A DNA stretch of 64,000 nt from Brachynemurus nebulosus (GCA_035578155.1 JAPWDM010000022.1:62001-126000); one strand, 5' to 3'; numbered from the stretch's first letter, positions 36,401-48,070 are shown. The notes: generated by a model from the letters alone, not told the origin. Made by a program: numbers and translations.

Positions 36401-39400
36401 ATAGGAATAGGGAGGATACTTATTTAGAGTAAAGTCTACAAAATATTAGGTATTTTAAAAATATGCAATATCTGAGTATTTTAAATCAACATACTCTTTT
36501 TATTCTATACCAAATTCATTGACACCTTCTTAATAGGCTTACTTTAGATTTTTAATCTATATTGTATGCTTGAAGAAATGATCAATCAGTTTTTGAAAAT
36601 TTTCAATTGTTCCTAGATAACTAGCCAAAGGGAGAAATTAAAAATAAAGAGGATTGGCGAGTGAGCTTACCAATAAATGAAGCCTATCATTTCAGCTTAC
36701 GATAAGAAAACAGGGGCAAAATATTTTAGCAAACTACCTAAAAAGAATTACCTGTACTAAATTACGAAATTCACACTTGCGAAGCAGCGGGTGACAGCTA
36801 GTTTACAATAAAATCAGTAATTATATTTAGGATATACAGCTAACGTTCAATTAGTAGCGATTTCTTTTTTTAAAAAAAAGTTTTTAGTGTATCATGTTTA
36901 GATAAACTAAGCGCATCCTTAGCTAGTTTACTGAATTCTTAAAAAAATGAGTATCTCTGAAGTTTTTTTAAAAATCAAACTAGAAAAAACGTACACTATT
37001 TTTAAAAAGTTTATATTCGTCTTAATTATATCGTGGCTCGCAGTCCTACCATATCAGTTAGGGGGAACTTCTAAATTTGTTAAGTAAAAATCCTAGCTCA
37101 AGTATAATTTGACCATCGTGAAAGAAAAGTCAGCATAATAAAACTTTTCAAAAAATTTGTATGTTTAACACGTTGACGATCGGTTAACTGATACTCTGTT
37201 GTAACAACTACTGCACGAATTAAACTTCATTCATATCTACAGATACTGAACGCCACATGAAACACGACTAAACACGAATAGGTACGTATCATGATAGACA
37301 CGACAAATATTGTTTACAGCTATCCGTGTCTGTGCGGTTAGGTTACGTTACATATGAATACACTAAAGCGGGTTCTACACGATGCTACGAACGTTCCTTC
37401 CAACATTCGATCGAACGTTTGAGGCAATTAAGTTCGATAGTTGGTGCGACGAATGTATCTGCTACACGGTGAGTCGAATGTTTGATCCAATACGAATGAT
37501 GAAGTGTTGGTACTCAGTCGACAACGCTGTTATCTGTCTGATGTTATCTCTAATGTTATACACTGATGTTGTCTCTCTTGTATAATGTGTTGGGACAAAC
37601 GTGACGAAGATGTTATCTGTCTGATGTTATCTCTAATGTTATACACTGATGTTGTCTCTCTTCACATGAACGAGTCGTGCGCAACCAACGAACACAACCA
37701 ACATTGACCTTCAAACGTTCGAAGCATCCCTTTGACTCTGTGCAAGAATACCGACATCGAACGGGACACGACCAAATGCGAATGTTTGACGCTCGACATT
37801 GGACACTCGTAGGTTCGAACAACGGCTACACGATGCTATGAACCATCCAACGTCGAATGTTGGAAGGTGTTCGTAGCATCGTGTAGCAGCGGCATAACAA
37901 GAAAAATTTAAAAAAATATTAAATTTGTCCTCTCTGTCACAAAACGTGTCTCTGACCTTCAGTGTCTGTAAATATGATTCAGTGTTTATTGCTATAAGAT
38001 ATCGTAAACCTTAGGTATGAAGAGGTATGAATTTAGACTTCGTAGACTGTGTATTTCTTTTACGAATACATATTCTTTACTATATTAACTATCTCTCATC
38101 CACTCCCAATCACCGTATATTCGCTCCTTTATACTTGTTATAGCGTCCCTATTAACCCATTCCCTATCTCTATCCACCCCTAATCACACCACGTATCTCT
38201 ATCCACTCCTAATCACACCACGTTCGTTCCTTTACATATACTTAATATAGCATGTCTATTGACCCATCCCCTGTCTTTATTCAGCCCACCCTGTTAACTT
38301 CAAACTTATCCAAAAATAAAAATAACTAAATGTTTGCAGTTTTCTTTTCTCATATATGTTTCAACAATGATTCCGATTAAACAACAATTTATTCATAAGA
38401 ACACCAAAATAGATAAAGTTCAGATAAAGTTTTTAGAAGCAAAAAATAACATATCATAACTGAAAACATCAATTAAAATCTCAGCATAATCGTCATAATA
38501 ATATTATTATTATTATGGAGGGTGACTAGTGGTAAATAGAGACAGGAGATGGGTTAATAGAGGTGCTATGTTAAGTATAAAAGACCGAATGTGGTGTGAT
38601 TAGAGGTGGATAGATACAGGATATGGGTTAATAGGGAATAATTATAATTTTTCTACTATGGTTTAACAAAACTAGCATTTTCCAGAAAATTTTGTCACCC
38701 TAGGGTTAGCTAGCGGCTCTTGCAGAAGGCTTTGATTAAAAAAATTGATGCACCTTAAATATTTCTTCATGGTTTCTCTGGTTTTTCACAGTATAAATAC
38801 TTAATTTCTGAAGTACAGCCACATTCAAAAATTATGAAATAAAAACATCACTCATTAATTTGAAAATTGTATTTTTACTATATAACGCATGTTAATTTTT
38901 TGAATCCTCTGGTTTATATGTACCTTATGACGTATAACAGTAATTGGTACATTAATTATCAAAATATTTTATTGGCTGAATATTTCATCATAATCTCTTA
39001 TAACCGTTAACGTGTTAAACGTTAAAAGTTTTAATTTTTTAATGGTTGTCGCACTATATATAGATCAATATTTATTCTTCTAATAAAGAACAAAATATCC
39101 TATAATTGTTGTATGGCAAAATCCGAAAAGTTTATAAAAACTCATAATATTTCAATTTCGCCCCTATGTTTCATATTTTTCTAACAAAAAGCATTTGGTT
39201 TTAATTTTCAGATGATTATGTTATACCTAAAGGATGTAATATATGTGTGCCCATCATTTATACACATCAAGATCCAGATATTTGGCCAAATCCCAAACAA
39301 TTCAATCCTGAACGATTTTCAGCGGAGAATTGTGCAAAGCGACACCCAAACAGTTATATGCCATTTAGTAACGGATCACGGAACTGTATTGGTATACCTT

Positions 39401-41034
39401 TTTATTTTAATTTAAACATAATAGAACCCCGCATAAGTTATATAACTGACAATGATACCAACAAATCTTTAATAGAATAGAATAGAATAGAATAGAATAG
39501 AATAGAATAATAATTTTTATTGATAGAGAAGTTTCTCTTACAATAGACTTGCTGGTTTACAAATTAGTTATTTTTGGTTACAGACGTAAATACAAATATG
39601 AATAAATCCAATTACAAGTAAATAAAAAATGAAATTGTAGATAAATATAAAATACAATTGTAAATAAATATAAATTATATAGAGGTACAAAATTTCTATT
39701 TCAAAAATCAGTAATAATTTGAATATTCCTGAAGATTATAGCTTTAGTATAAACTGTACATTATTGATACAATTACTCATTGATAATGAAAGCTCTTATT
39801 TTCAAAGCATTTATTATAAAATAAAATATTTTGTTTAAGTTATCTAATATCTTACACTCTAAAATATTTTTTATAGAACTGACTTGTATAAGGTCCCTTA
39901 GATAATGATGTCGTAAATGATTATATATAGGGCATCTGAATAATAGATGTTCTAAATCTTCTAATTCGTTGAGATTGCACACTGAACACATATTTTCACA
40001 GTCAATTACGTATGAGATTCCTTTGAAATATATTCGTATTTTTGATTTGGAACTCAATTGTAATTGAATTAAAATCCTTAATTTAGTAAAATCAGTTTTC
40101 AAATTTAAAATATTGGAGGATTCAAGATTTTTAATTTGTTTATAAAAGTGGTTGTAATTCGAGATGTTTAAACGTTCATAATCGGTTTCCTTTAGTTTTA
40201 ATTTATAAATTTCGATGAGTTTTTTTGTTTCTTTTCTTATGATGTTTGGATCTATAACTTCCCACAAGTCAACTCTGTTCAGTTCTTCTAAAATTGATTT
40301 TAGTGAAGAAGCCCAATTATGTTTAAGATCACCATTATAATTATTGTCGATAAATTTTAAACGTTCGAAGCAAAGTCTTGGTAATCTTTTATTGTCCATT
40401 TTAAGTATACGGTACCAATAATTGAACATACGTTGCACTACTTGCACTGCTAAATGGACACAACCAACCTCAATTCGAACATAATGATCAGGTGTCTGTG
40501 TTGGTAGTTGCATTATGGACTTCCAAAATCTGACTTGTGTCTTCTCTATGTCTTGTATGAAATTAAATCCCCAGATTTCGCTACTATATAATAGAGTGGA
40601 ACTGATCAGAGCTTCGAATAGTTTTGATATTACTTCTGTTGAATTTGTTTTACTTTTGTAAAGGATTTGTTTCACCTTTCCTATGGCAGAGTTCGCTTTC
40701 GATGTCGAACATTCGTATGCTTTTCGAAATTTACCAGTTTTAGAGAAATTAATTCCTAAATAATTGAATTCGGTAACAGTTTCTAATTCTTTTCCATCGA
40801 ATTTGAACTGGTTATACTTCTTTGATAATCTGACAAATCTTTAATAATTTATATTTGTTTTATTCACATACTTAAAATTCCTCAACAAACTTAACACATC
40901 CGCGTTATACCATTTTAGAAACGGAAACTGTTGGTGCCGTACTTTTTTTAATTCAAAATATTACTTTGAAATACAGTACTCTATCGAGAGAATTAAACCA
41001 TCGATATCGAGAGAATTGGAAACATGATTTAACA

Positions 41035-41130
<96 letters not shown>

Positions 41131-44100
41131 AAATACTAAATATTTAAGTTACGTCTAAATTAAGCATGTAGGTACATCTACATGCGTAATTTAGATATAA
41201 TTTCAATCTTATTTTTGTAAAAACGTCATAAAAAGTTACGTCTAGGTTACCTATGTAAATATACATGGCATATAGTCTAGCTCACAAGTTGAAAACGTCT
41301 AGCTCAAAAAATAGAAATAAAGCTCTTAAAACTATGAACAATAGCTCATTCGATTCATAATGAACTATAGAAAAATGTATTGTAAGGATTTTACAGCACA
41401 TTAAAAATTAGAATAGTTTTTAACAAAATAAGATGGAAAAATACGAGGTATTCAGGTTTTTGTTAATAACTTAAATAATATTGATAGTTAAGAAATGAAA
41501 CAAAATGATTCTTAAAGAGGAGGAAATTTGCAATAAAAAACCTCCATTATTTCTAATTTTAATTTAATGGCGAAAATCGGGTTCTGCGCGCCAGTTTTAG
41601 CACAGACGCAGCGACGCTGAAAACACCATACCATCGAAAAAAAAATTTATAGTAGGTAATAAAAGTTAATTTAAAAATTTAAAAAAATTATGCTGTATTC
41701 AAAACACTACAAAGAATAAGATCCCATTAGGAAAAAATTTTTATCCTAATTTTTCATAAAGTTATGAAATTGTTAACCAATAAATAATTTACGGATCCCT
41801 GCTTTCACAAATATTTACATAAAAATTTAAAGAATTACATTAAAAATTTTTTGCCACGTGGAGCCCTTCTTATATATATACTTAAGAAGATTATGAGGTA
41901 AAAATTTATAACAGTTTTTTAGTTTGTTTATTATAATTTCTTCAAGTTAAAAATTTAAGAAATATGAAGGAAATAACAATACAACAATTTTTTTTTAGCA
42001 ATTTTATAATTTTGACGTTTTTTGATCTACCCATGACAGTAAATAATTTTAGTTGCAAGTTTTTTACGTCATTTGTTAATAAATTTTTTATAAACAAATG
42101 GAAAAATTTAATTAAAAAAACTAATTTCTTTTACCCGTATGTTGCCATGAAAGAATAATGATTTTTAAACAAAAAGTTTTTTCTTAAAAAAAATTTTTTA
42201 ATTGTTTAAAAAAGTGTTTTTTTTTTAATATTTCCATTGTTAAAATAATTAGTTAAGGAATAATTTTTTCCTTAAAAATGATTATTAGCATTTCTCAACA
42301 CGGTAACTAAAAAAAAAATATTAAAAAAAAAAATTTTAAAACAATTAAAAAAGTTTTTTAAGAAAAAATTTTTTGTTTAAAAATCATTAATTTTTCATGA
42401 CAACAAACGGGTAAATTTTTTTTTTAACTATTAAATTTCTCCATTTGTTTATAACAAATTTATTAACAAACGAATTAAAAAAATTGCAACCAATGTTATT
42501 TACTGTCATGGCTAGATAAAAAAACGTCAAAATTATAAAATAGCTAAAAAAAAATTTTATTGTTATTTCCTCCATATTTCTTAAATTTTTAACTTGAAGA
42601 AATTATAATAAACAAAATAAAAAACTTTTATATACTTTTACCACATAATATTCTTAAGTATATAATATATAAGAAAGGCTCCACGAGGCAAAAAATTCTT
42701 AATGTAATTATTTAAACTTTTGTGTAACTATTTGTGGAAGCATAGATCCACAAATTATTTTTTATTACTCATGCGGGAAAAGTATTAGCTTGGCGCACAC
42801 ATTTCTATACGCAAAATGGCTGTTTACCCACTGAACTCTTCCCACATACTTTTTTGCGTGTGGAAAGTAACGTTCCACACGCAAATTGACAATAAAACAC
42901 GCAAAGCCGTCTCTTAATTTTTCATTTAATCAATATTTCATAAATATTTCTATAGAAACCACCAACAAAGTAATTTCAACAATAATCAATTCAGAAAAAA
43001 AAGACGAACACTTAAAAATATTATTTTAAAAAATAATAAAAATGTCAAAAATAGTAATAATAATAGAAAAAAGTATGTCAAATTCGTAATAAAAAATACT
43101 ATGTGCAACTCGTGCGGCATTGTCGATTGCCCACTTAAGCGAATGAGCGCACTCACTACGGTCGTGCGCTCAACTTCGCGTTCGTGGGCAATCGACAATT
43201 TCCCGCATTTATTGCACAATATAACATATTGGTTAACAATTGCATAACTTTTTTCCTAACGGGATTTTATTCTTTGAAGTGTTTTGAATACAGCATAATT
43301 TTTTTAAATTTTTAAATTAATATTTACTACTATAAAAAAAATTATTTTCGGTGGTATGCTGTTTTCAACGTCGCTGCGTCTGTGCTAAAACTGGCGCGCC
43401 GGACTCGATTTTCGCCATTAAATTAAAATTGGAAATAATGGAGGTAGAGCTCCGGGAGTCGGAACTTTTTTATTGCAAATTTCCTCCTCTTTAAGTATCT
43501 TTTTGTTTCATCTCTTAACTATTGATATTTTTGAAGTTAGATCAAAATCCCGAATACCTCGTTTTTTTACATCTTATTTTATTAATAACAATTGTAATTT
43601 TTTATGTGCCGTAAAATCCTCAAAATACATTTTTCTATAGGTCCTTACCAATCGAATGAGGTATTGCTCATATTTTTAAGAACTTTATTTCTATTTTTCA
43701 CGTTTTTCAACTTGTGAACTAGACTAATATATACGTTAACAAATGGCGCGTTACCACGCATTCACTACTAAAAAACTACGTTTGCGCTTGCAATTGTAGT
43801 TGGAGTAGCAGAAAAGAAGAAAATATAATTTACCAGATATTCAGGGCTGGATTTACCCTAAGTGTCACCCTGGTCGCTGTGAAAAATGCCGCCCCGCTGT
43901 TCCTTGAAACGAAAATCTCAAAAAAATTTTTTAATAACTTGCTGACTTTTTTCACTTGTTCCTATAAAAAAAATAAAGTGACTGCCGTGACCGTAGATTT
44001 TGCTGCCTGGAGCCAGTGCTCCGTGTGCCCTAGTGTAAATTCAGCGCCGCAGATGTTCAATATATAACTTACGAAAACTTTAGAAAGATATAACTTATGT

Positions 44101-44314
44101 AAGGGGTTCTACTGTAATTAATTTTTTAACTTTTTAATTGTTGTAAAATATTTTAGGATCACACTACGCCCTTATGTTTATGAAAATAATATTAGTAAAT
44201 ATACTACGCCTGTATAAAGTAGAATGTGATATGAAAATAGAAGATGTAAAAGTGCATGTTGACATCTCACTAAAAGCTTCAAATGGTTTTAACATTAGAG
44301 TTAATAAAAGATAG
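28856..44314 (+). CDS. CYP4-like cytochrome P450, 9 exons, 510 aa, apparently intact
   Basis: Haem monooxygenase of the ER membrane; insect CYP4 enzymes oxidise fatty acids, hormones, cuticular lipids or xenobiotics, and the substrate here is unknown. Exons: 28856-29060, 29119-29310, 29421-29606, 29670-29736, 29820-29946, 31450-31629, 32492-32729, 39212-39391, 44157-44314. All introns are GT-AG, phases agree and the total is 1,533 nt. Residues 15-31 form the membrane anchor, followed by a GPKSLPFIGN hinge. C-helix WKKHR is at 136-140, I-helix GSDTIATT at 320-327, ExxR (ETMR) at 377-380, the FNPERF block at 429-434 and haem loop FSNGSRNCIG at 450-459 with Cys457. CYP4 enzymes usually have EGHDTT; the Glu that can bond to haem is Thr here. 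Introns 7 and 8 are swollen by mobile elements, but I see no lesion in the exons. Confidence 0.93.
29947..31449 (+). other. CYP4 intron 5 (1.5 kb)
   Basis: AT-rich intron between the exon ending ...CLT and the exon beginning IIQKQREIH. It includes a short stretch at 30168-30290 with repeated GTCCGCCAAAT blocks after a TTTTAACCC start, possibly a decayed MITE, and a T-run at 30451-30477. The frame at 30597-30809 has no recognisable content. Confidence 0.6.
31765..31960 (+). repeat. Dispersed repeat scrap in CYP4 intron 6
   Basis: AAGGTTGCCAGACTGGGCTA with TTTTCCGCCA is related to 47348-47400 (AAGGTTGCCATATTGGGCGT with TTTCCGCCAT). Family unknown. Confidence 0.5.
33276..34260 (+). mobile_element. 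hAT-like element, 985 bp, perfect 8-bp target duplication
   Basis: Begins CAGTGCCGGATTAG and ends CTTAATCCGGCACTG, flanked on both sides by TCTCTATT (33268-33275 and 34261-34268). The opposite palindrome arm (around 36240-36270) shows the uninterrupted target, confirming the insertion. It carries a decayed hAT/ZMYM-type coding scrap. Confidence 0.93.
33820..34138 (+). pseudogene. hAT transposase / ZMYM1-like fragment
   Basis: Starts with an LSDTR block (about 33826) typical of the middle of hAT-like ZMYM1 proteins, then breaks. The open frame 33917-34135 continues with NWSDKLPKYEFALMLVMW and FRKVTKVLQDPEITLET, matching the conserved helix that follows in that family. No catalytic core remains. 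Confidence 0.6.
37367..37894. mobile_element. 528-bp MITE with TAA target duplication (Harbinger-like)
   Basis: Inverted ends share TACACGATGCTACGAAC and CTTCCAACATTCGA, flanked by TAA at 37364-37366 and 37895-37897. Inside is an internal direct repeat: about 50 bp (ATGTTATCTGTCTGATGTTA...) at 37529-37579 and again at 37611-37661. Lies in CYP4 intron 7. Confidence 0.75.
38085..38645. repeat. Inverted repeat with tandem subunits, CYP4 intron 7
   Basis: Left modules such as ATCTCTATCCACNCCTAATC plus ACACCACGT (twice, 38164-38224) and TTGACCCATCCCCTGTCT are mirrored at 38527-38640 (GTGGTGTGATTAGAGGTGGA and ATGGGTTAATAGG). Probably a foldback-type MITE; ends are not sharply defined. Confidence 0.65.
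39475..40832 (-). mobile_element. 5'-truncated LINE with pentanucleotide tail and 14-bp target duplication
   Basis: Flanked by ACAAATCTTTAATA at 39461-39474 and 40833-40846. On the minus strand the element ends in a run of CTATT units (39475-39509), a typical 3' tail of some LINEs. Its coding remnant is the C-terminal third of ORF2. It lies 70 bp after CYP4 exon 8, inside intron 8. Clade not determined. Confidence 0.92.
39773..40826 (-). pseudogene. LINE ORF2 C-terminal part (after RT core)
   Basis: Reading on the minus strand from about 40826: a thumb region (FDGKELETVTEFNYLGINFS), then the open frame 40675-39773 of 300 residues with LLYSSEIWGF, a R-F-W..LPTQTP block and a final CSVCN...EHLLFRCPIY Cys/His cluster, as in many LINE ORF2 tails. 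The catalytic RT motifs are missing because of the 5' truncation. The 300-residue frame itself is unbroken, so the insertion is fairly young. Confidence 0.85.
41037..41128. repeat. (TA)n microsatellite
   Basis: About 45 TA units in CYP4 intron 8, just left of the giant palindrome. Confidence 0.95.
41270..43735. mobile_element. 2.4-kb palindrome in CYP4 intron 8
   Basis: Outer ends pair at 41277-41300 (AGCTCACAAGTTGAAAA) and 43700-43725. Inner matches include GTTTTAGCACAGACGCAGCG (41594) with its mirror near 43384, the GTTTTGAATACAGCATAA block (41695/43279) and the region around 41990/42540. The centre is near 42270. The right arm is longer because of a ~470-bp insertion at 42762-43225. The weak frames 41964-42158 and 42387-42575 are mirror images of each other and not genes. 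Confidence 0.88.
42762..43225. mobile_element. Nested repeat with long conserved hairpin, copy 1
   Basis: Absent from the left arm of the palindrome, where sequence continues directly from AAATTATTTATTGGTTAACA. It contains ATTTCTATAGAAACCACCAA and a hairpin at 43103-43216 (ATTGTCGATTGCCCAC with its perfect mirror, and TGAGCGCAC with GTGCGCTCA). A related copy is at 57539-57835. Confidence 0.8.
43842..44049. mobile_element. hAT-like MITE, 208 bp, 107 bp before the last CYP4 exon
   Basis: Begins CAGGGCTGGATTTACCC and ends GTAAATTCAGCGCCG; flanked by CAGATATT (43834-43841) and CAGATGTT (44050-44057). Interior matches the MITE at 25124-25379. Confidence 0.82.
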
Positions 44315-45214
44315 CATGACAGATATCGAAGTGTAAATGCATGTATGCTAGGAAAATTGTTGCTACGTCTACATCATGTGTTGATATAATAGCATATATT
44401 CAAAAAAATTTCATATAACGTAAATTAAACATACATTTTTTTTCTTAATAAGCATGAGAGAAAGCTTTTTAATCCGATGAATATGATTTTAAAAAAATAC
44501 AACCCAAAAATTTTTATTTATTAATGTTTTCTTTTACAAACTATAAGTACCCATGTGGGGACGAAAGAAAATTATTTACACTAGAAGTTCGGAATCGATA
44601 AGCAAGCACACGTGCAATATGACACATAGAGTGACATCTAGACGTCAAAGTAGGAAACATAGAATGGTTTAAGTATTAGACGTAAATAAAGGATAAAAAT
44701 ACTGTATTTTCTACAAATAAGGTTTCGCCATCTAGTGATCTTGTAAAAAACGACAGTGAAATTTATTTTACTTCAGTTATTAAAACTAATATCACAGTTC
44801 AATTAATAGTTTGTTTCACAAACAGTTACGAAACGAGATGACGTAAGAGTGTCATCTGGAATTCAAAAATTCCAAAGGGTTATCCATGTTATGTACCTAA
44901 ATAATGCGTAACATTATGCATATACAGTGAAAATATCATCACTAAAGTAAATTTAATTTAGAAAAATAAATTTGCAGGTCAAATTATTTTGTGAAAATTT
45001 ACAGTTGATAATTATGTAAATTATTTAATTTTGTCTAAGTTTCACGGACTGTTTTAAAATTTTTAACAATGATGGCAGTGGAATTTTAACTGTCATTAAA
45101 TTTTTTTATTTAAAGCTTGTCATCAGTTAGTTTTGATATTTCCTTGTAATTTTAGTGTGTTTTGTGATCTGTAAGATATTTCTGATATGTATTTAATTAT
45201 TATGGTGGCTCAAA
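44315..45214. other. Downstream of CYP4; no gene seen
   Basis: AT-rich sequence after the CYP4 stop. It presumably includes the 3' UTR of that gene; no canonical AATAAA was placed with confidence. No other feature recognised. Confidence 0.5.
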
Positions 45215-45511
45215 ATGTCTGGTGATAACTCTTGTGCTGCTAAATTTTGTTTAAATCATTCAAAACAAAATTCCAAATTGTTTTTTCTGAGTGCCGTTTG
45301 ATGCAAATTTGTAAGTATTATTATAATTTGAATGCTTATGTAAAAATACGTTAAATAATAAATAATTATTAATATTTTATAATAATTCAGTTATTATTTT
45401 CGATTTCGACAGTGGTTAGTGCTAATAGGTCATGACAATCTAAATTCTCGTGTTGAATACTGTCATCAATTTCGCGTTTGCTCAATTCATTTTGAAGAAA
45501 GTTGCTTTTAA
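45215..45511 (+). pseudogene. THAP zinc-finger domain, two exons, in-frame stop
   Basis: THAP domains are C2CH zinc fingers that bind DNA, found in host regulators and in several transposases. Exon 1 (45215-45310) starts MSGDNSCAAKFCLNHSKQNS with the first two Cys, then LFFLSAV, a TGA at 45299-45301, and ends at a GTAAGT donor. Exon 2 (45413-45511), after a CAG acceptor and in matching phase, reads WLVLIGHDN...FRVCSIHFEESCF, giving the invariant Trp and the closing C..H pair, then stops. The 32- plus 33-codon layout fits a THAP domain split by an intron. The stop suggests a dead copy; the rest of the protein is not visible downstream. Confidence 0.7.
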
Positions 45512-46742
45512 TTGTTCATATAATTTAACATGACCTTTATCAACCGTCAATCTCACATGTACAAACACAAACAATCACATAAGTAAAAAAGGACATACAT
45601 AATTGTTTGTACTTATATCAAAAAAGGATAGAAAGTGCGTTTCGCTACTGCTTATGGTAATAATCTTTTATTTATACTGTTCTAATATGTCAAAATTACC
45701 ACTCTTTTTCATTCATAATAACATTTTGCAATTTCAAATCAATATTTTTTTTATTTATTAATTGATTGTACGCTCCGAAATAAAAAGAATATTAAAAATT
45801 TTAGGATTTTAAAGCAGTATATTTTTATTATGCTAACTTGAAAATTTAACTGGAAAATGTTAAAATTTATAACTCATGTGTTTTTAATGAAGACCATCGA
45901 TCGAAATAAAAATAGGTGAATTCAACAAAAATTTTTTAATATATATGTATATTAAAGTAGTAAATTAAATATATTTCTTTAATTAAGTAAGGAAACATTA
46001 AATGCGAGGTGAGTTTAAATTGAAAAATATCATTCTCTTAATAATAATGTTTGTTATCAGAGGTTTCTTTCAGAAATAACTTCATTAATATATAAATGTC
46101 AAAACAATTCGGAAATATTATTTTCGGACATGTTTTATTATCCTCTTAAGAGTAGTACTAATTGTACAATGAAAAGCAAAAGGCATTAGTACCATAAAGA
46201 ATCTTAAGCACTAGTACCATAAAGTTGACTTAATAAATTTTAATTTTACTTTTAAAACAAAAAACATGCTAACTTCATTTGTATATCATATCTACAAATT
46301 TACACATAATTAGTATTAATTACACAAATTGTACTGTTATTAATGTTAATTTCAGATAACTTTTTCTGCCTTTCTTTAGATAGGTATTAATAATTTTTAT
46401 TGAAGTAGTTTCTAAAAAATTTCACAATATTCTATTAGCTTCAGATGATAAATAATTACAACCAAAAGTATTCCTTAATACATAATAAAGAGTAACCCAA
46501 AATTTCGCCCCTTTTGGGGACCTCAAGAATTCAATTCAAAAGTGGTCTAAGTAATAACTTATGGTGATACTTTAAATAGTCCAGTGCAATTATGTTTATA
46601 CCTCGCAATCCAGTTATAATGGATGGATTTGAATGGTTTTGGATTTTTTGAATTATGCTCAAAAGTAAAAAGTTTACCTCTTGAACTCTTCTTCTTTCTT
46701 TTTTTTAAGGGTATTTTAATGAAAATGACGTTACTTTTAGTA

Positions 46743-46819
<77 letters not shown>

Positions 46820-46923
46820 TTTGCAGCTATATTTTTCTTTTCTTTTGAGAATTATTTAATTAAATTCGATATAAAGTATACAAAGGGATAGCAAGCGTCC
46901 TTGAAAGGTACGTATTGCATATA
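45512..46923. other. AT-rich intergenic DNA with (TA)n at 46746-46815
   Basis: No gene, terminal repeat or RNA gene could be supported here other than the TA microsatellite. Confidence 0.5.
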
Positions 46924-47263
46924 CAGTAAGACCTCAATAATCCGGCTTAAATGGGCGACCGGTAGACCGGATTTACGAAAAAGCCAGACATCGAGAGACC
47001 GTTTAAAATGTAATGAATTTGAGACCCCCATAGCTCCTCTAAGAAGTTAATAGCAAATACTGCTGTTCTATGTATTGGTTTTATAGGCAGTTCTCCATTT
47101 CACGTGATTATAATTACTGTACAATACAATTCTATTTTGTGCTGTATTAATTGACGGTAAATATAGAATGTAAATATAGAATGTAACTGTAATGATTGTT
47201 AAATCGGGCCGGATTACTGAAGGGTCCGGATTTTCGTGCGCCCGATTTATCGAGGTACTACTG
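46924..47263. mobile_element. pogo/Tigger-like MITE, 340 bp
   Basis: Left end CAGTAAGACCTCAATAATCC and right end, reversed, CAGTAGTACCTCGATAAATC, flanked by TA. The termini are of the Tigger/pogo type (CAGT...CCTCGATAATCCGG). No coding remnant seen. Confidence 0.85.
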
Positions 47264-47738
47264 TATAAGAAGAATAGGAAAATAGAGTGGGAAAGTAGTG
47301 ATAGCGAAAAGTTCGACAGATAGATGATTCTCTACTAGGAATACAGTCAAGGTTGCCATATTGGGCGTATTTCCGCCATTTGGGTGGATTTCAAACATGT
47401 CTTGCGCTCATAATTTGTATTGGGCGATTTTCCACAAGTTGGACTATTTTGAAAGTAGCTCATATGATAACTAAATATGTTTAAATTTTTAATATCTTTC
47501 TTTATTTCTGAACATTTCTTATTTTGTTCTTGGTTCATTCCAATTCTTTTAACTTTTACTACATATATACTTGTTGTGCCGTTTCTATTTTACATATGGA
47601 AATGGCTCTATTTCTTGCAGAAATTCGAGAAATATATAACCCTTATTGATAGCCAGATTTTCAAATGATTTAAGTTTATTTACCGAACGGTATTATCTTT
47701 ATTACAAGTGTAATTATCATTAGAAGAAAATTATTTAA

Positions 47739-48070
47739 ACTAGCTGTACCCGCGATGTCGTTCTCGCGCCGCATTATTACCAACTCAACGAGAAGTATAT
47801 AAATGTAATAATTATACAGCATTTGCATAGAACAATAATTTTTACGTAATGCATGCGCATGCTCAAAATGGTTTTTGTTATTTTCTCGTGAGAATGAGAC
47901 ATTCTTCCAGAGTAAAAAGTATCTTAGATGTTAACCCAGATAGTAGGTTATCACCACACCAAATTTCATAACAATCCGTTCGATAGTGTTTGCGTAGATA
48001 ATGTGTGTAGATGCTCAAAATGATTTTTTCTCTTTTCCCGTGGGAATAAGATATTTTCCCGGGTCAGAAG
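47739..48070 (+). repeat. Dispersed insect repeat with CTAGCTGTACCCGCG head
   Basis: Begins AACTAGCTGTACCCGCGATG. Two internal sub-blocks of a TGCTCAAAATG-TTTT-TTTTC type recur at 47870 and 48013, followed by GTGAGAATGAGA or GTGGGAATAAGA. The block CCAAATTTCATAACAATCCG is the conserved noncoding kind seen in many insect repeats. The head resembles the ends of the foldback element at 32770-36808. Confidence 0.6.

Larger units (their letters stand above)
32770..36808. mobile_element. 4-kb foldback element in CYP4 intron 7
   Basis: The left end (ACTAGCTGTTACCCGCGGCT...GTGAATTTCGTAATTTAG) is mirrored at 36755-36808. Arms of about 1 kb (32770-34720, less an inserted hAT, and 35800-36808) flank a ~1.1-kb centre. 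Matching pairs include the AGCGAAGCG clusters at about 34450-34530 and 35985-36055 and the gap region at 33240/36270. No transposase was found. The related terminal sequence CTAGCTGTACCCGCGATGTC starts a separate repeat at 47740. Confidence 0.85.

Noticed and set aside
44990..45010. Possible alternative last exon of the CYP4 gene starting GQ after a GCAG acceptor
   Set aside because: The frame stops within a few codons, whereas 44157-44314 gives a full, phase-matched P450 C terminus.
45299..45301. TGA in the THAP exon as a possible selenocysteine codon
   Set aside because: THAP domains have no selenocysteine at this position and no SECIS-like structure was noticed; a dead copy is simpler.
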